From Pseudomonas palmensis (GTDB taxonomy: Bacteria > Pseudomonadota > Gammaproteobacteria > Pseudomonadales > Pseudomonadaceae), in assembly GCF_017848315.1 (NCBI RefSeq), contig NZ_JAFKEC010000017.1:30257-94256 (forward strand): 64,000 nt of DNA. Direction: 5' to 3'. Positions 41,303-50,787 of this stretch are shown here, piece after piece (the stretch's first letter is position 1; each line of letters begins with the position of its first letter). The position numbers and the translations under genes were made by a program. A model generated the notes under the pieces. That model did no database searches, was not told the DNA's origin, and saw only the letters and a program-made list of their open reading frames with translations.

Positions 41303-42313
41303 ATGACCCAGACCTACGATATCGCCGTGATCGGCGCCACCGGCACCGTCGGCGAGACCCTGGTGCAAATCCTCGAGGAGCGCGATTTTCCCCTGGGCAC
41401 CCTGCACCTGCTGGCCAGCAACGAGTCGGCGGGCAGCTCGGTGAACTACCGTGGCAAGAACCTGCGCGTGCGCGAAGTCGATGCCTTCGACTTCAGCCAG
41501 GTCAAGCTGGCGTTCTTCGCCGCAGGCCCTGCGGTTACCCGCAGTTTCGCCGCCAAGGCGCGTGCCGCCGGGTGTGCGGTGATCGATCTGTCCGGCGCGC
41601 TGTCGGCCGAACAGGTGGCAGCAGTGGTGCCCGAGGCCAATCCACAGGCCATCGACAGTCAGAGCCTGCCCGTGCAACTGGTCAGCCCGAGCGCTGCCGC
41701 GGTTGCCCTGGCGGTGGTGCTGGCCCCGCTCAAGCACCTGCTGGAACTGGAACGGGTCAACGTGACGGCGTGCATGGCGGTGTCGGCCCAGGGCCGCGAG
41801 GCGGTGGGCGAACTGGCCCGGCAAACTGCCGAGTTGCTCAATGCGCGTCCGCTGGAGCCGCGCTTCTTCGATCGCCAGGTGGCGTTCAACCTGCTGGCCC
41901 AGGTGGGCACCAGCGACAGCGAGGGCCATGGCGCCCTTGAGCGTCGCCTGGTGAGTGAGCTGCGCGAGTTGCTTGGCCTGCCTTCGCTGAAGATTTCCGT
42001 GACCTGTGTTCAAGTCCCGGTGTTTTTCGGCGATAGCTACACTGTGGCCGTGCACAGTCGCAAGGCGGTCGATCTGGCGGCGGTGAACGCCGTGCTGGAG
42101 CACGCCGACAGTGTCGAGCTGGTGGAGGCGGGTGACTATCCGACCCCGGTCGGTGATGCGGTCGCCCAGGATGTGGTGTATGTCGGGCGGGTGCGTGGCG
42201 GTGTCGACGAGGCCGAACAGCTCAATCTCTGGCTGACCACCGACAACGTGCGCAAAGGCGCGGCGTTGAACGCCGTACAGCTGGCGGAGTTGTTGATAAA
42301 ACACCTTGCGTAA
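41303..42313 (+). CDS. Asd-like pseudoenzyme (USG-1 type)
   Basis: 336 residues with the aspartate-semialdehyde dehydrogenase fold: GATGTVGETLVQILEER nucleotide loop, and the dimerisation domain. Where Asd has P-N-C-S/T it reads P-S-A-A (residues 129-132), and where Asd has G-H-S it reads G-D-S (FFGDSYTV), so both the catalytic Cys and His are gone. It corresponds to the USG-1-like gene that lies next to fimV and truA in many gamma-proteobacteria. A non-catalytic, perhaps binding or regulatory, role is inferred. Confidence 0.88.
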   Translation: MTQTYDIAVIGATGTVGETLVQILEERDFPLGTLHLLASNESAGSSVNYRGKNLRVREVDAFDFSQVKLAFFAAGPAVTRSFAAKARAAGCAVIDLSGALSAEQVAAVVPEANPQAIDSQSLPVQLVSPSAAAVALAVVLAPLKHLLELERVNVTACMAVSAQGREAVGELARQTAELLNARPLEPRFFDRQVAFNLLAQVGTSDSEGHGALERRLVSELRELLGLPSLKISVTCVQVPVFFGDSYTVAVHSRKAVDLAAVNAVLEHADSVELVEAGDYPTPVGDAVAQDVVYVGRVRGGVDEAEQLNLWLTTDNVRKGAALNAVQLAELLIKHLA

Positions 42314-42488
42314 AAGATACTTGGCGACGATTTGCACATTGTTTCTGAAATACTGGAAGTGAGCGGCCGTCACGCGCTTGCGGGGCACCTTGCCAACATG
42401 ATCCGGTGGTCATGCCAGTCAAATGCCTCACGGCGGTTTTTCACTTTCTTCTCGGTAGCCGGGGAAGGTTCATACAAAGGATGAGGTC

Positions 42489-45365
42489 ATGCTTCGAATT
42501 CGCAAACTGGTGTTAGCAATAGCCGCGGCATCGGCGCTGTCCTCGGGTATGGCGCATGCGCTGGGGCTGGGCGAGCTGACCCTCAAGTCGGGGCAGAACC
42601 AGCCGCTGGATGCCGAGATCGAATTGCTCGATGTGCGTGACCTCACTCCCGCCGAAGTGGTGCCCAGCCTGGCGCCGGCCGAAGAGTTCAGCAAGGCCGG
42701 GGTCGAACGCCAGGCGTACCTCAACGACCTGACCTTCACCCCGGTGATCAACCCCAGTGGCAAGAGCGTGCTGCGGGTGACCTCCAGCCAGCCGCTGCCG
42801 GCCCCTATGGTCAAGTTCCTGGTGCAGGTGATGTGGCCCCAGGGCCGCCTGCTGCGCGACTACAGCGTACTGATCGACGCCTCCAAATTCTCTCCCGAAG
42901 CGGCCCAGGCGGCTTCGGGCGTCACCCCTGCGGTGACCGCGCCCGCCCGCCACACCACCGTGCGTCGCGACACCTTGTGGCAGATTGCCGCCAAGGCGCG
43001 CCAGGGTGGATCGGTGCAGCAGACCATGCTGGCGATCCAGGCGCTCAACCCCGATGCCTTCTACAACGGCAACATCAACCAGCTCAAGGTTGGCCAGGTA
43101 CTGCGCCTGCCCGACCAGCAGCAGATCGCCGCCATCCCCCAGGGCCAGGCCGTCAAGGAAGTGGCCGAGCAGTATGCGGCCTGGCGTGAGGGGCGCCGTC
43201 TGGGCCCGCGTGCGCGCCAGCTCGACGCCACCCGGCGTGACGCGGCCGGCGCCGCCCCGGCGCGTATCGCCCAGCAGGACAACCTCAAGCTGGTGGCACC
43301 CGGCGGCAAAGGTGCGGCTGGCGACAGCAAGGCCCTGGCCGACAAGCTGGCGATGGCCGAAGAGAGCCTCGACACCACCCGGCGTGACAACGCCGAGCTG
43401 AAAAGCCGTGTGGCGGATCTGCAGAGCCAGCTGGACAAGCTGCAGCGCCTGATCGAACTGAAGAACGACCAGCTGGCGCGCCTGGAAGCCCAGAGCGCCG
43501 CGCCGACGAGCGTGCCTGCGCCCGAGCAGCCGGCGATCGATGCCCAGTTGCAGCAGGCGGTACCGAGCGAAGCGGTGGTGTCCCCGGCGCCGGCTGCCGT
43601 GGATACCGCGCCGGTGGCCGAAACGCCGCCGGCTGCCGTTACCCCGAGCGATTCGGACAAGATGCTCGACGACCTGCTGGGCAACAGCTGGCTGCTGGCG
43701 CTGATCGCAGGTTCAGCCTTGCTGGTGCTGTTGTTGCTTCTGCTGCTGTTGGCGCGCAAGCGTCGTGCCCAGCAGGAGGCTGAAAAGCACATGCGCATGG
43801 CGCGAGCCCTGGCCGAGGAAAGCGACCTGGGCCTGGGGCCGGACATGGACCTGCCGCAAAGCAGTTTCGAGGGCCTGGAGGTCTCCGCGCCGAGCGTGAC
43901 CCTGGCGCCGGGTGTGGTGGCGGCCTCCGCTGCAGCGGCTGCGGCTGCCGAGGTAGCACCCGCCTACGACAGGCTGGACCCGGAGTCCGAGCTGGAGCTG
44001 GAGCCGGAATTCGAGCCCAAGCCGGCCCCCGTGGTCGAGCCCGCGCCCGAGCCGGTAGAGGTTCCGTCTCCGGCCCCGGCTGCGGTGGTGGCACCGGCCG
44101 TCATCGCGGCTGCCGTGCAGGCACCGGCCGAGGACGCCCCCGCGCCAAATGACGATGCCCTGCTGGCGGAAGTCGACCTGAGCATTGCCCGCGGTCGTCT
44201 GAACCATGCCGCCGAGCTGCTGGAGCCTGCGGTGGAGCAGGCCCCCGAGCGTGCCGACCTGCGCCTGAAGCTGATGGAAGTCTATGCCCGCCAGGGCGAC
44301 CGTGACGCCTTTGTCGGCCACGAGCGCCAACTGGTTGCCAATGGTCAGAACCACGCCGATGTCGAGTCGCTCAAGCAGCGTTACCCGGCCATGCTCGGCG
44401 TGGCCGCAGCGGGCGTCAGCGCTGCGGCCCTGGCCGCCGAGCTGGATGCCCAGTATGTGCAGGACCTGCTGCAGGACGACCCGCAGCCCGCGCCGGAAAT
44501 CGAGTTGCCGGGCGAAGACGACCTGGACAGCGCCTTCGACCTGAGCCTGGATGACCTGGAGGGGTTGGAAGGCCTTGAAGACCTCGAAGGTCTCGAGGGC
44601 CTGGCAGACCTGCAGATCGATGATCCGCAGGCGCCGCAGGCCACGCCGCCTGCCGATATCGCGGCGCTCGACGACCTCGATTTCGATACCCTGCTGCAAG
44701 AGCAGACCCAGGCCCAGGCCCAGGCCGAGACGCCAGCGCCGCAAGTGCCCGACGTGCAGGAGCAGGCAGTGACTGAAGTGCCGGCCGAGACGCCCGCCGA
44801 GGTGCCTGCCGAGCCGATGCCCGAACCTGCACCGGTCGAGCCCGAGCCAATCCTGGATGACCTGTCCGACTTCGACCTCGACATGGGCGCCGACCTTGCG
44901 CCACCGGCGCCTGAAGCTGCACCCGCCGCTACGCCTGAAGCGCCACTGGATATCGAGGCCCAGTTGGCCGCGTTCGATGACTCACTGGGGCTGGACGACA
45001 GCTTCCCGGACCTGGCCGATGATTTCGACCTGTCCCTGGCCGACGAGCCGGACCCGCTGGATGCCAGCTTTGCCGCCGAGCTGGACGACGTCAACGCCGA
45101 GCTCGACAAGCTCTCGCAGAACCTCGAGCAGCCTTCCATCGCGCCGCACTTCACCGCCGAAGATGCCTCCGACCTGATGCTCGACGAGCCGGAGTTCGAC
45201 TACCTCTCCGGTACCGACGAAGCCGCCACCAAGCTCGATCTGGCACGTGCCTACATCGACATGGGCGACAACGACGGCGCCCGCGAGATACTCGATGAAG
45301 TGATGAAGGAAGGTACCGAGACCCAGCGCAAGGAAGCCATCGAACTGCGTTCGCAGATGAGCTGA
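42489..45365 (+). CDS. fimV: FimV/HubP-type polar hub protein
   Basis: 958 residues. Signal peptide (1-24, ending MAHA), FimV N-terminal domain (LGELTLKSGQNQPLDAEIELL), peptidoglycan-binding LysM (about 157-210), a coiled coil (about 284-337), one membrane helix (398-418), a long very acidic Ala/Pro/Glu/Asp-rich cytoplasmic tail and the C-terminal FimV motif (KLDLARAYIDMGDNDGAREILDEV, TPR-like). It anchors at the cell pole and organises type IV pilus and chemotaxis proteins. The GGAT...AGGATGAGGTC leader gives a usable ribosome-binding site. Confidence 0.95.
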   Translation: MLRIRKLVLAIAAASALSSGMAHALGLGELTLKSGQNQPLDAEIELLDVRDLTPAEVVPSLAPAEEFSKAGVERQAYLNDLTFTPVINPSGKSVLRVTSSQPLPAPMVKFLVQVMWPQGRLLRDYSVLIDASKFSPEAAQAASGVTPAVTAPARHTTVRRDTLWQIAAKARQGGSVQQTMLAIQALNPDAFYNGNINQLKVGQVLRLPDQQQIAAIPQGQAVKEVAEQYAAWREGRRLGPRARQLDATRRDAAGAAPARIAQQDNLKLVAPGGKGAAGDSKALADKLAMAEESLDTTRRDNAELKSRVADLQSQLDKLQRLIELKNDQLARLEAQSAAPTSVPAPEQPAIDAQLQQAVPSEAVVSPAPAAVDTAPVAETPPAAVTPSDSDKMLDDLLGNSWLLALIAGSALLVLLLLLLLLARKRRAQQEAEKHMRMARALAEESDLGLGPDMDLPQSSFEGLEVSAPSVTLAPGVVAASAAAAAAAEVAPAYDRLDPESELELEPEFEPKPAPVVEPAPEPVEVPSPAPAAVVAPAVIAAAVQAPAEDAPAPNDDALLAEVDLSIARGRLNHAAELLEPAVEQAPERADLRLKLMEVYARQGDRDAFVGHERQLVANGQNHADVESLKQRYPAMLGVAAAGVSAAALAAELDAQYVQDLLQDDPQPAPEIELPGEDDLDSAFDLSLDDLEGLEGLEDLEGLEGLADLQIDDPQAPQATPPADIAALDDLDFDTLLQEQTQAQAQAETPAPQVPDVQEQAVTEVPAETPAEVPAEPMPEPAPVEPEPILDDLSDFDLDMGADLAPPAPEAAPAATPEAPLDIEAQLAAFDDSLGLDDSFPDLADDFDLSLADEPDPLDASFAAELDDVNAELDKLSQNLEQPSIAPHFTAEDASDLMLDEPEFDYLSGTDEAATKLDLARAYIDMGDNDGAREILDEVMKEGTETQRKEAIELRSQMS

Positions 45366-45383
45366 ACGCCCACCTGAAAGGCC

Positions 45384-45408
45384 AACGGCAGCCCTCGTGG
45401 CTGCCGTT
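45384..45408 (+). terminator. Hairpin after fimV
   Basis: A perfect AACGGCAGCC/GGCTGCCGTT stem with a 5-nt loop 18 bp after the fimV stop; only a weak T tract (TTGTCGTT) follows, so termination may be partial. Confidence 0.6.
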
Positions 45409-45413
45409 GTCGT

Positions 45414-45419
45414 TATAAT
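45414..45419 (+). promoter_or_regulatory. -10 element upstream of truA
   Basis: A perfect TATAAT with no clear -35. It predicts a transcript starting near 45426, which leaves room for a leader only if truA begins at the ATG at 45485. Confidence 0.5.
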
Positions 45420-45484
45420 CCGCGCCATTGCGTAAACCGACAGGCTGTATCCCCTTGGAAATCATCGATAACGCCGCAGCCGAA

Positions 45485-46330
45485 ATGGCCGCCGAAGGCT
45501 TTTTCAGAATCGCGCTGGGCGTGGAATACAAAGGCACCCGCTACCGTGGCTGGCAACGCCAGGCCAGTGGCGTGCCGAGCGTGCAGCAGACCCTCGAGGA
45601 GGCGCTGTCGAAGGTCGCCGACTCGCCAGTGTCGCTGCAGTGCGCCGGGCGTACTGATGCCGGCGTGCATGCCAGCGGCCAGGTGGTGCATTTCGACACG
45701 CGGGCGGTGCGCAGCATGAAGGCCTGGACCATGGGCGCCAACATCAACCTGCCGCATGACGTCAGCGTGTCGTGGGCCAGGCAGATGCCGGCGCACTTTC
45801 ACGCGCGCTTCAAGGCCATTGCCCGGCGCTACCGCTACGTGATCTACAACGACCAGATCCGCCCGGCGCACCTGGGCGACCAGGTCACCTGGAATCACCG
45901 CCCGCTCGATGCCGGGCGCATGGCCGAAGCCGCAGCCTACCTGGTGGGCATCCATGACTTCAGCGCCTACCGCGCCGGCCAGTGCCAGGCCAAGTCGCCG
46001 ATCAAGCAGATCCATCACCTGCGGGTGAGCCGGCATGGGCGCATGATCGTGCTGGATATCCGTGCCAGCGCCTTCCTGCATCACATGGTGCGCAACATTG
46101 CCGGCGTGCTGATGACCATCGGCGCCGGCGAGCGTCCGCCCGAGTGGGCCAGGGAAGTGCTCGAAAGCCGCGTGCGTCGTACCGGCGGGGTGACCGCGCA
46201 CCCGTTCGGGCTGTACCTGGTGCAGGTGGAATACCATGACGAGTTCGAACTGCCCGAGCGTTTCATCGGGCCACATTTCCTTACGGGTTACGAGTCGTTG
46301 ACGGCTGACGGCCCGCAAGGCATTTGCTAA
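45485..46330 (+). CDS. truA: tRNA pseudouridine(38-40) synthase TruA
   Basis: 281 residues. Catalytic Asp in CAGRTDAGVHASGQVVHF; RIALGVEYKGTRYRGWQRQ at the start and the FLHHMVRNIAGVL motif are typical. The ATG at 45485 is chosen because the family homology begins at FFRIALGVEYKG and a TATAAT lies 65 bp upstream. In-frame TTG codons at 45428 and 45455 would add 10-19 poorly conserved residues. Part of the usg-fimV-truA-trpF-accD-folC block. Confidence 0.93.
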   Translation: MAAEGFFRIALGVEYKGTRYRGWQRQASGVPSVQQTLEEALSKVADSPVSLQCAGRTDAGVHASGQVVHFDTRAVRSMKAWTMGANINLPHDVSVSWARQMPAHFHARFKAIARRYRYVIYNDQIRPAHLGDQVTWNHRPLDAGRMAEAAAYLVGIHDFSAYRAGQCQAKSPIKQIHHLRVSRHGRMIVLDIRASAFLHHMVRNIAGVLMTIGAGERPPEWAREVLESRVRRTGGVTAHPFGLYLVQVEYHDEFELPERFIGPHFLTGYESLTADGPQGIC

Positions 46331-46368
46331 CATCCGGAGCTTTCCGGTTCAGCTGAGGTTCACAGGCC

Positions 46369-46989
46369 ATGTCCGCCGTTCGCAGCAAGATCTGCGGGAT
46401 TACCCGCATCGAGGATGCGCTGGCCGCGGCCGAGGCGGGCGCCGACGCCATCGGGCTGGTGTTCTACGCCAGAAGTCCGCGGGCGGTGAACGTGCAGCAG
46501 GCGCGGGCGATCATCGCTGCACTGCCGCCCTTCGTCACCACCGTGGGCCTGTTCGTCAACGCCAGCCGCTGTGAGCTCAACGAGATCCTCGACGCCGTGC
46601 CGCTGGACCTGCTGCAGTTTCATGGCGACGAAACCCCGGCCGACTGCGACGGCTACCACCGTCCCTGGATCAAGGCCCTGCGGGTTCGCCCCGGGGATGA
46701 CCTGGAGGCCGGCTGCCAGCAGTACGCCAAGGCCAGCGGCATCCTCCTCGACACTTTCGTGGCCGGCGTTCCGGGCGGAACCGGCGAGGCGTTCGACTGG
46801 TCCCTGATACCCGAGCACCTGAGCAAGCCGATCATCCTGGCTGGCGGCCTCTCGGCCGACAATGTCGGGGCGGCCATCGCCCAGGTGCGTCCTTACGCAG
46901 TGGACGTCAGTGGTGGGGTGGAGCAGGCCAAGGGCATCAAGGACCCGGCCCGCATCGAGGCGTTCATGCGCGCGGTGCGCCAGGCGTGA
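46369..46989 (+). CDS. trpF: Phosphoribosylanthranilate isomerase
   Basis: 206 residues. Tryptophan pathway TIM barrel: catalytic Cys in KICGITR (residues 7-13), [12 protein letters not shown], the catalytic Asp in [15 protein letters not shown], and phosphate-binding [10 protein letters not shown] and [14 protein letters not shown]. As in other pseudomonads it is away from the other trp genes. Confidence 0.96.
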   Translation: MSAVRSKICGITRIEDALAAAEAGADAIGLVFYARSPRAVNVQQARAIIAALPPFVTTVGLFVNASRCELNEILDAVPLDLLQFHGDETPADCDGYHRPWIKALRVRPGDDLEAGCQQYAKASGILLDTFVAGVPGGTGEAFDWSLIPEHLSKPIILAGGLSADNVGAAIAQVRPYAVDVSGGVEQAKGIKDPARIEAFMRAVRQA

Positions 46990-47272
46990 GGGGCGGGCGA
47001 ATGCTCGATGTGACGGCTGGCGGTGCGCCATCGTCCATAGCTTTCGCAGCCCGTTGCTGCCGGATCGCGCCCACGGGCCGATCGAAATTACCGGGTGGCG
47101 CCACCGGCGTCGCCTTTACAGGTTGACGATGAAGCTGGGGCAGGGTGGTACCGCGCTGAACGCGCACCGCCGGCCACGGTTCATCATCGCGTCATACACG
47201 AATTGAGCTCAAGGGCATACGCGTGACCCGGCAACTTTTGCCTGCCGGTCGCCGCTACTGGAGAAAGAAAGC
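46990..47272 (+). other. trpF-accD intergenic region (283 bp)
   Basis: No reading frame with codon bias or homology is seen. The region is expected to hold the accD promoter, but I find no convincing -35/-10 pair. The end has the accD ribosome-binding site (GGAGAAAG). Confidence 0.5.
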
Positions 47273-48193
47273 ATGAGCAACTGGTTGGTAGACAAACTGA
47301 TCCCTTCGATCATGCGTTCCGAGGTGAAGAAGAGCTCGGTACCCGAAGGGCTGTGGCACAAATGCCCGTCCTGCGAGGCCGTGCTGTATCGTCCGGAGCT
47401 GGAAAAGACCCTGGATGTGTGCCCCAAGTGCAATCACCACATGCGCATCGGCGCACGTGCACGCATCGACATCTTCCTCGACGCCGAAGGCCGCAATGAG
47501 CTGGGTGCCGACCTGGAGCCGGTCGACCGCCTGAAGTTCCGCGACGGCAAGAAGTACAAGGACCGCCTGGTTGCTGCGCAGAAGCAGACCGGCGAAAAGG
47601 ACGCCCTGGTTTCCATGAGCGGTACCCTGCTGGGCATGCCGGTGGTGGTCAGTGCGTTCGAGTTCTCCTTCATGGGCGGTTCGATGGGTGCCATCGTCGG
47701 CGAGCGTTTCGTGCGTGCCGCCAACTATGCCCTGGAAAACCGTTGTCCGATGGTCTGCTTCTCGGCCTCGGGCGGCGCGCGCATGCAGGAAGCGCTGATC
47801 TCGCTGATGCAGATGGCCAAGACCTCCGCCGTGCTGGCGCGCCTGCGCGAAGAAGGCATCCCGTTCATCTCGGTTCTCACCGACCCTGTTTACGGGGGCG
47901 TTTCGGCCAGCCTGGCAATGCTCGGCGACGTGATCGTGGGCGAGCCCAAGGCGCTGATCGGCTTTGCCGGCCCACGGGTTATCGAACAGACCGTGCGCGA
48001 AAAACTGCCTGAAGGCTTCCAGCGCAGCGAGTTCCTGCTGGAGCACGGTGCTATCGACATGATCATCGCCCGATCCGAACTGCGCCCGCGCCTGGGCAAT
48101 CTGCTGGCACAGATGATGGGCCTGCCGACGCCGAAGTTCGTCGCCCCCGTGATCGAGCCGATCGTGGTACCACCGGTGCCTGCCAACGTATGA
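47273..48193 (+). CDS. accD: Acetyl-CoA carboxylase carboxyltransferase subunit beta
   Basis: 306 residues. Zinc ribbon CPSCEAV...CPKCNHH (about 27-50) that binds DNA or mRNA and regulates the enzyme, then the crotonase-like carboxyltransferase domain with [22 protein letters not shown] and PVYGGVSAS. It makes malonyl-CoA with AccA, so it feeds the FabD step encoded at 7.7 kb. It overlaps folC by 4 bp. Confidence 0.97.
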   Translation: MSNWLVDKLIPSIMRSEVKKSSVPEGLWHKCPSCEAVLYRPELEKTLDVCPKCNHHMRIGARARIDIFLDAEGRNELGADLEPVDRLKFRDGKKYKDRLVAAQKQTGEKDALVSMSGTLLGMPVVVSAFEFSFMGGSMGAIVGERFVRAANYALENRCPMVCFSASGGARMQEALISLMQMAKTSAVLARLREEGIPFISVLTDPVYGGVSASLAMLGDVIVGEPKALIGFAGPRVIEQTVREKLPEGFQRSEFLLEHGAIDMIIARSELRPRLGNLLAQMMGLPTPKFVAPVIEPIVVPPVPANV

Positions 48194-49497
48194 CCCAGCG
48201 CACCCTGGGCGAGTGGCTCGCCTACCTCGAGCAGTTGCACCCGTCGACAATCGACATGGGCCTGGAGCGTTCGCGGCAGGTCGCAACGCGCCTCGGGCTG
48301 GGCCAGCCCGCGCCTCGGGTGATTACCGTTACCGGCACCAATGGCAAGGGCTCTACCTGTGCCTTCGTGGCCAGCCTGCTGCAGGCCCAGGGCCTGAAGG
48401 TCGGGGTCTACAGCTCGCCGCACCTGCTGCGCTACAACGAGCGGGTGCAGATCGACGGCCAGCAAGCCAGCGATGCGCAGCTGTGCCAGGCATTCGCCGC
48501 CGTCGAAGCGGCGCGTGGCGAGACCTCCCTGACCTACTTCGAGGCCGGTACCCTGGCGGCGTTCTGGCTGTTCCAGCAGTCGGCGCTGGACGCCGTGGTG
48601 CTTGAAGTGGGCCTGGGCGGGCGGCTTGACACCGTCAACCTGGTGGACGCCGACCTGTCCGTGGTCACCAGTATCGGTGTCGACCATTGCGATTTCCTTG
48701 GCGATACCCGTGAGTCGGTGGCCTTCGAGAAGGCCGGGATTTTCCGTGCCGGCAAGCCGGCGCTGTGTGGCGACCTCGACCCGCCGCAGCCGCTGCTGGA
48801 CAAGGCACGCGAACTAGGCTGCCGGTTCCTGCTGCGCGGACGCGACTTCGACCTGTCCAGCACCGACCAGTACTGGCAGTGGCGGGGCGTGGATGCGCAC
48901 GGCAATGCCGTCGAGCTGCACGACCTGCCGTTGCTCGATCTGCCCATGGAAAACGCGGCGCTGGCGCTGCAGACCTACCTGCTGACCGGCCTGCCCTGGA
49001 ATGCCGCGCAGATCGCCCAGGCACTGCGCGACACCCGTATCGTCGGGCGTCTCGACCGTCGCCAGTTCATCTGGCAGGGCAAGCACCTGAGCATTCTGCT
49101 CGACGTCGGCCATAATCCACATGCGGCCCAGTACCTCGCTCAGCGCCTGGCTTCGCGCCCGGTGCCCGGCAGGCGCCTGGCGGTGTTCGGCCTGCTGGCC
49201 GACAAGGACCTGGCCGGGGTGATCGAACCGCTGCATGCGCAAGTGGCCCACTGGGCGGTTGCGCCTCTGGACACTGCCCGCAGCCGGCCTGCAAGCGAGT
49301 TGCAGGCCGCGTTGCAGAACCTTGGCGCCGACGTGAAGTCGTATGCAAGCGTCGCCGACGCCCTTGACGGGCAGTGCGCGCAAGCGACGGCAGGCGACCA
49401 GATCCTGCTGTTCGGATCATTTTTCTGTGTCGGCGAGGCCCTGCAGTGGCTGAGCCGGCAGACCATGGAGGACGGGGCAAATGGCGTTGCTGGATAA
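48190..49497 (+). CDS. folC: Bifunctional folylpolyglutamate/dihydrofolate synthase
   Basis: 435 residues. P-loop [14 protein letters not shown], the omega-loop/Mg site ([23 protein letters not shown]), and [10 protein letters not shown] in the C-terminal Mur-ligase-like domain. Adds glutamates to folates. The ATGA overlap couples it to accD, and its 3' end overlaps the SPOR gene by 17 bp. Confidence 0.96.
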   Translation: MTQRTLGEWLAYLEQLHPSTIDMGLERSRQVATRLGLGQPAPRVITVTGTNGKGSTCAFVASLLQAQGLKVGVYSSPHLLRYNERVQIDGQQASDAQLCQAFAAVEAARGETSLTYFEAGTLAAFWLFQQSALDAVVLEVGLGGRLDTVNLVDADLSVVTSIGVDHCDFLGDTRESVAFEKAGIFRAGKPALCGDLDPPQPLLDKARELGCRFLLRGRDFDLSSTDQYWQWRGVDAHGNAVELHDLPLLDLPMENAALALQTYLLTGLPWNAAQIAQALRDTRIVGRLDRRQFIWQGKHLSILLDVGHNPHAAQYLAQRLASRPVPGRRLAVFGLLADKDLAGVIEPLHAQVAHWAVAPLDTARSRPASELQAALQNLGADVKSYASVADALDGQCAQATAGDQILLFGSFFCVGEALQWLSRQTMEDGANGVAG

Positions 49498-50092
49498 AGT
49501 CGTCAAGCAGCGGATGGTGGGCGCGCTGGTGCTGGTGGCACTGGCGGTGATCTTCCTGCCGATGCTGTTCACCCGTGAGGACGAGCTGCGCCAGGTGCAT
49601 GTCGAGGCGCCCGCCGCCCCGGCTGTGCCGGCCTTGCCGCAGGTGCAGGTGGAACCGGTGGAGGTGCCCGAGCCGCAGGTGATCCAGGATGAGGCGCTCA
49701 CCGCCCAGGAACCCAGCGCACCGAGCACGCCCATTGCCCCGGCACCGGTGGTGACTGCGCCCACCCCAGCGCCCGCCGCGCCGGTGACGGAGGCCAAGCC
49801 GGCCCCGGCCAAGCCGGTTGCCAGTGCACCTGCCAAGGTCGATGGCAATGGCCTGCCGGTGAGTTGGTCGGTGCAACTGGCCAGCCTGTCCAACCGCGCC
49901 AATGCCGAGAACCTGCAGAAAACCCTGCGTAGCCAGGGCTACAACGCCTATATTCGCTCGGCCGAAGGTACCAACCGGGTGTTCGTCGGGCCGCTGATCG
50001 AGCGTGCCGAAGCCGAGCGCCTGCGCGATGTGATCAACCGCCAGCAGAACCTCAAGGGTTTTGTGGTGCGCTTCCAGCCCGAACGTAGCTGA
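49481..50092 (+). CDS. SPOR-domain inner-membrane protein (DedD-like)
   Basis: 203 residues. A short cytoplasmic tail, one membrane helix (about 13-30), a Pro/Ala/Glu-rich periplasmic linker and a C-terminal SPOR domain (about 125-200; SWSVQLASLSNRANAENLQKTLRSQGY). SPOR domains bind denuded septal peptidoglycan. The folC-dedD-cvpA-purF order is the same as in E. coli, which supports a DedD-like division role. Confidence 0.9.
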   Translation: MALLDKVVKQRMVGALVLVALAVIFLPMLFTREDELRQVHVEAPAAPAVPALPQVQVEPVEVPEPQVIQDEALTAQEPSAPSTPIAPAPVVTAPTPAPAAPVTEAKPAPAKPVASAPAKVDGNGLPVSWSVQLASLSNRANAENLQKTLRSQGYNAYIRSAEGTNRVFVGPLIERAEAERLRDVINRQQNLKGFVVRFQPERS

Positions 50093-50132
50093 CCCCCCGC
50101 CGTCCGGCCGCCGCCGGACGGCAAATCACCGC

Positions 50133-50161
50133 TTACCGATAGCCCACCGCTCTGGTAAAAT
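50133..50161 (+). promoter_or_regulatory. Probable promoter of cvpA-purF
   Basis: -35 TTACCG (50133-50138), 17-nt spacer, -10 TAAAAT (50156-50161), 30 bp before cvpA. A GC-rich hairpin just upstream (50099-50122) may terminate the previous transcript. Confidence 0.6.
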
Positions 50162-50191
50162 GCGCCGCCTTATCCGTTTGCAGGCAGCACT

Positions 50192-50746
50192 GTGGCATTT
50201 ACCTGGGTCGACTGGGCGATTCTCGCGATCATCGCCGTTTCTTCGCTGATCAGTCTCAAGCGCGGTTTCGTCAAGGAAGCCTTGTCGCTGCTTACCTGGA
50301 TCATCGCCGGTGCGGTCGCCTGGATGTTCGGTGGCGGTATCTCGCAGTACCTTGAAGGCTACATCCAGACGCCGTCGGCGCGGGTGATAGCCGGATGTGC
50401 CATTCTTTTCGTCGCCACCTTGCTGGTGGGGGCAATGATCAATTTTCTGATCGGCGAGCTGATTCGCGTCACCGGGTTGTCCGGGACCGATCGCTTCCTG
50501 GGCATGGCGTTCGGCGCCGCTCGCGGGGCCCTGCTCGTCGTGGTGGCGGTCGGGCTGCTGAGCCTGGGGCCGGTACAACAGGACCCGTGGTGGCAGGAGT
50601 CTCGCCTGCTGCCACAATTTCTATTGGTGGCTGACTGGTCGAAAAACCTCATTCTGGGGCTGACCAGCCAGTGGCTAGCCAGCGGAATCAGCGCACCGGC
50701 TGATCTCCCGTTTCAAGAACAGTTGCTTGGGCCCAAAGCGCCCTGA
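50192..50746 (+). CDS. cvpA: CvpA family membrane protein
   Basis: 184 residues from a GTG start. Four predicted membrane helices and the signature WVDWAILAIIAVSSLISLKRGFVKEALSL. CvpA is needed for colicin V production in E. coli; its basic function is unclear, with reported roles in envelope or bile resistance. It is cotranscribed with purF, 41 bp downstream. Confidence 0.93.
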   Translation: MAFTWVDWAILAIIAVSSLISLKRGFVKEALSLLTWIIAGAVAWMFGGGISQYLEGYIQTPSARVIAGCAILFVATLLVGAMINFLIGELIRVTGLSGTDRFLGMAFGAARGALLVVVAVGLLSLGPVQQDPWWQESRLLPQFLLVADWSKNLILGLTSQWLASGISAPADLPFQEQLLGPKAP

Positions 50747-50787
50747 GTGCTGATCCGTCAAGTTTCATAATGTAGGGGTTGCGTCGC

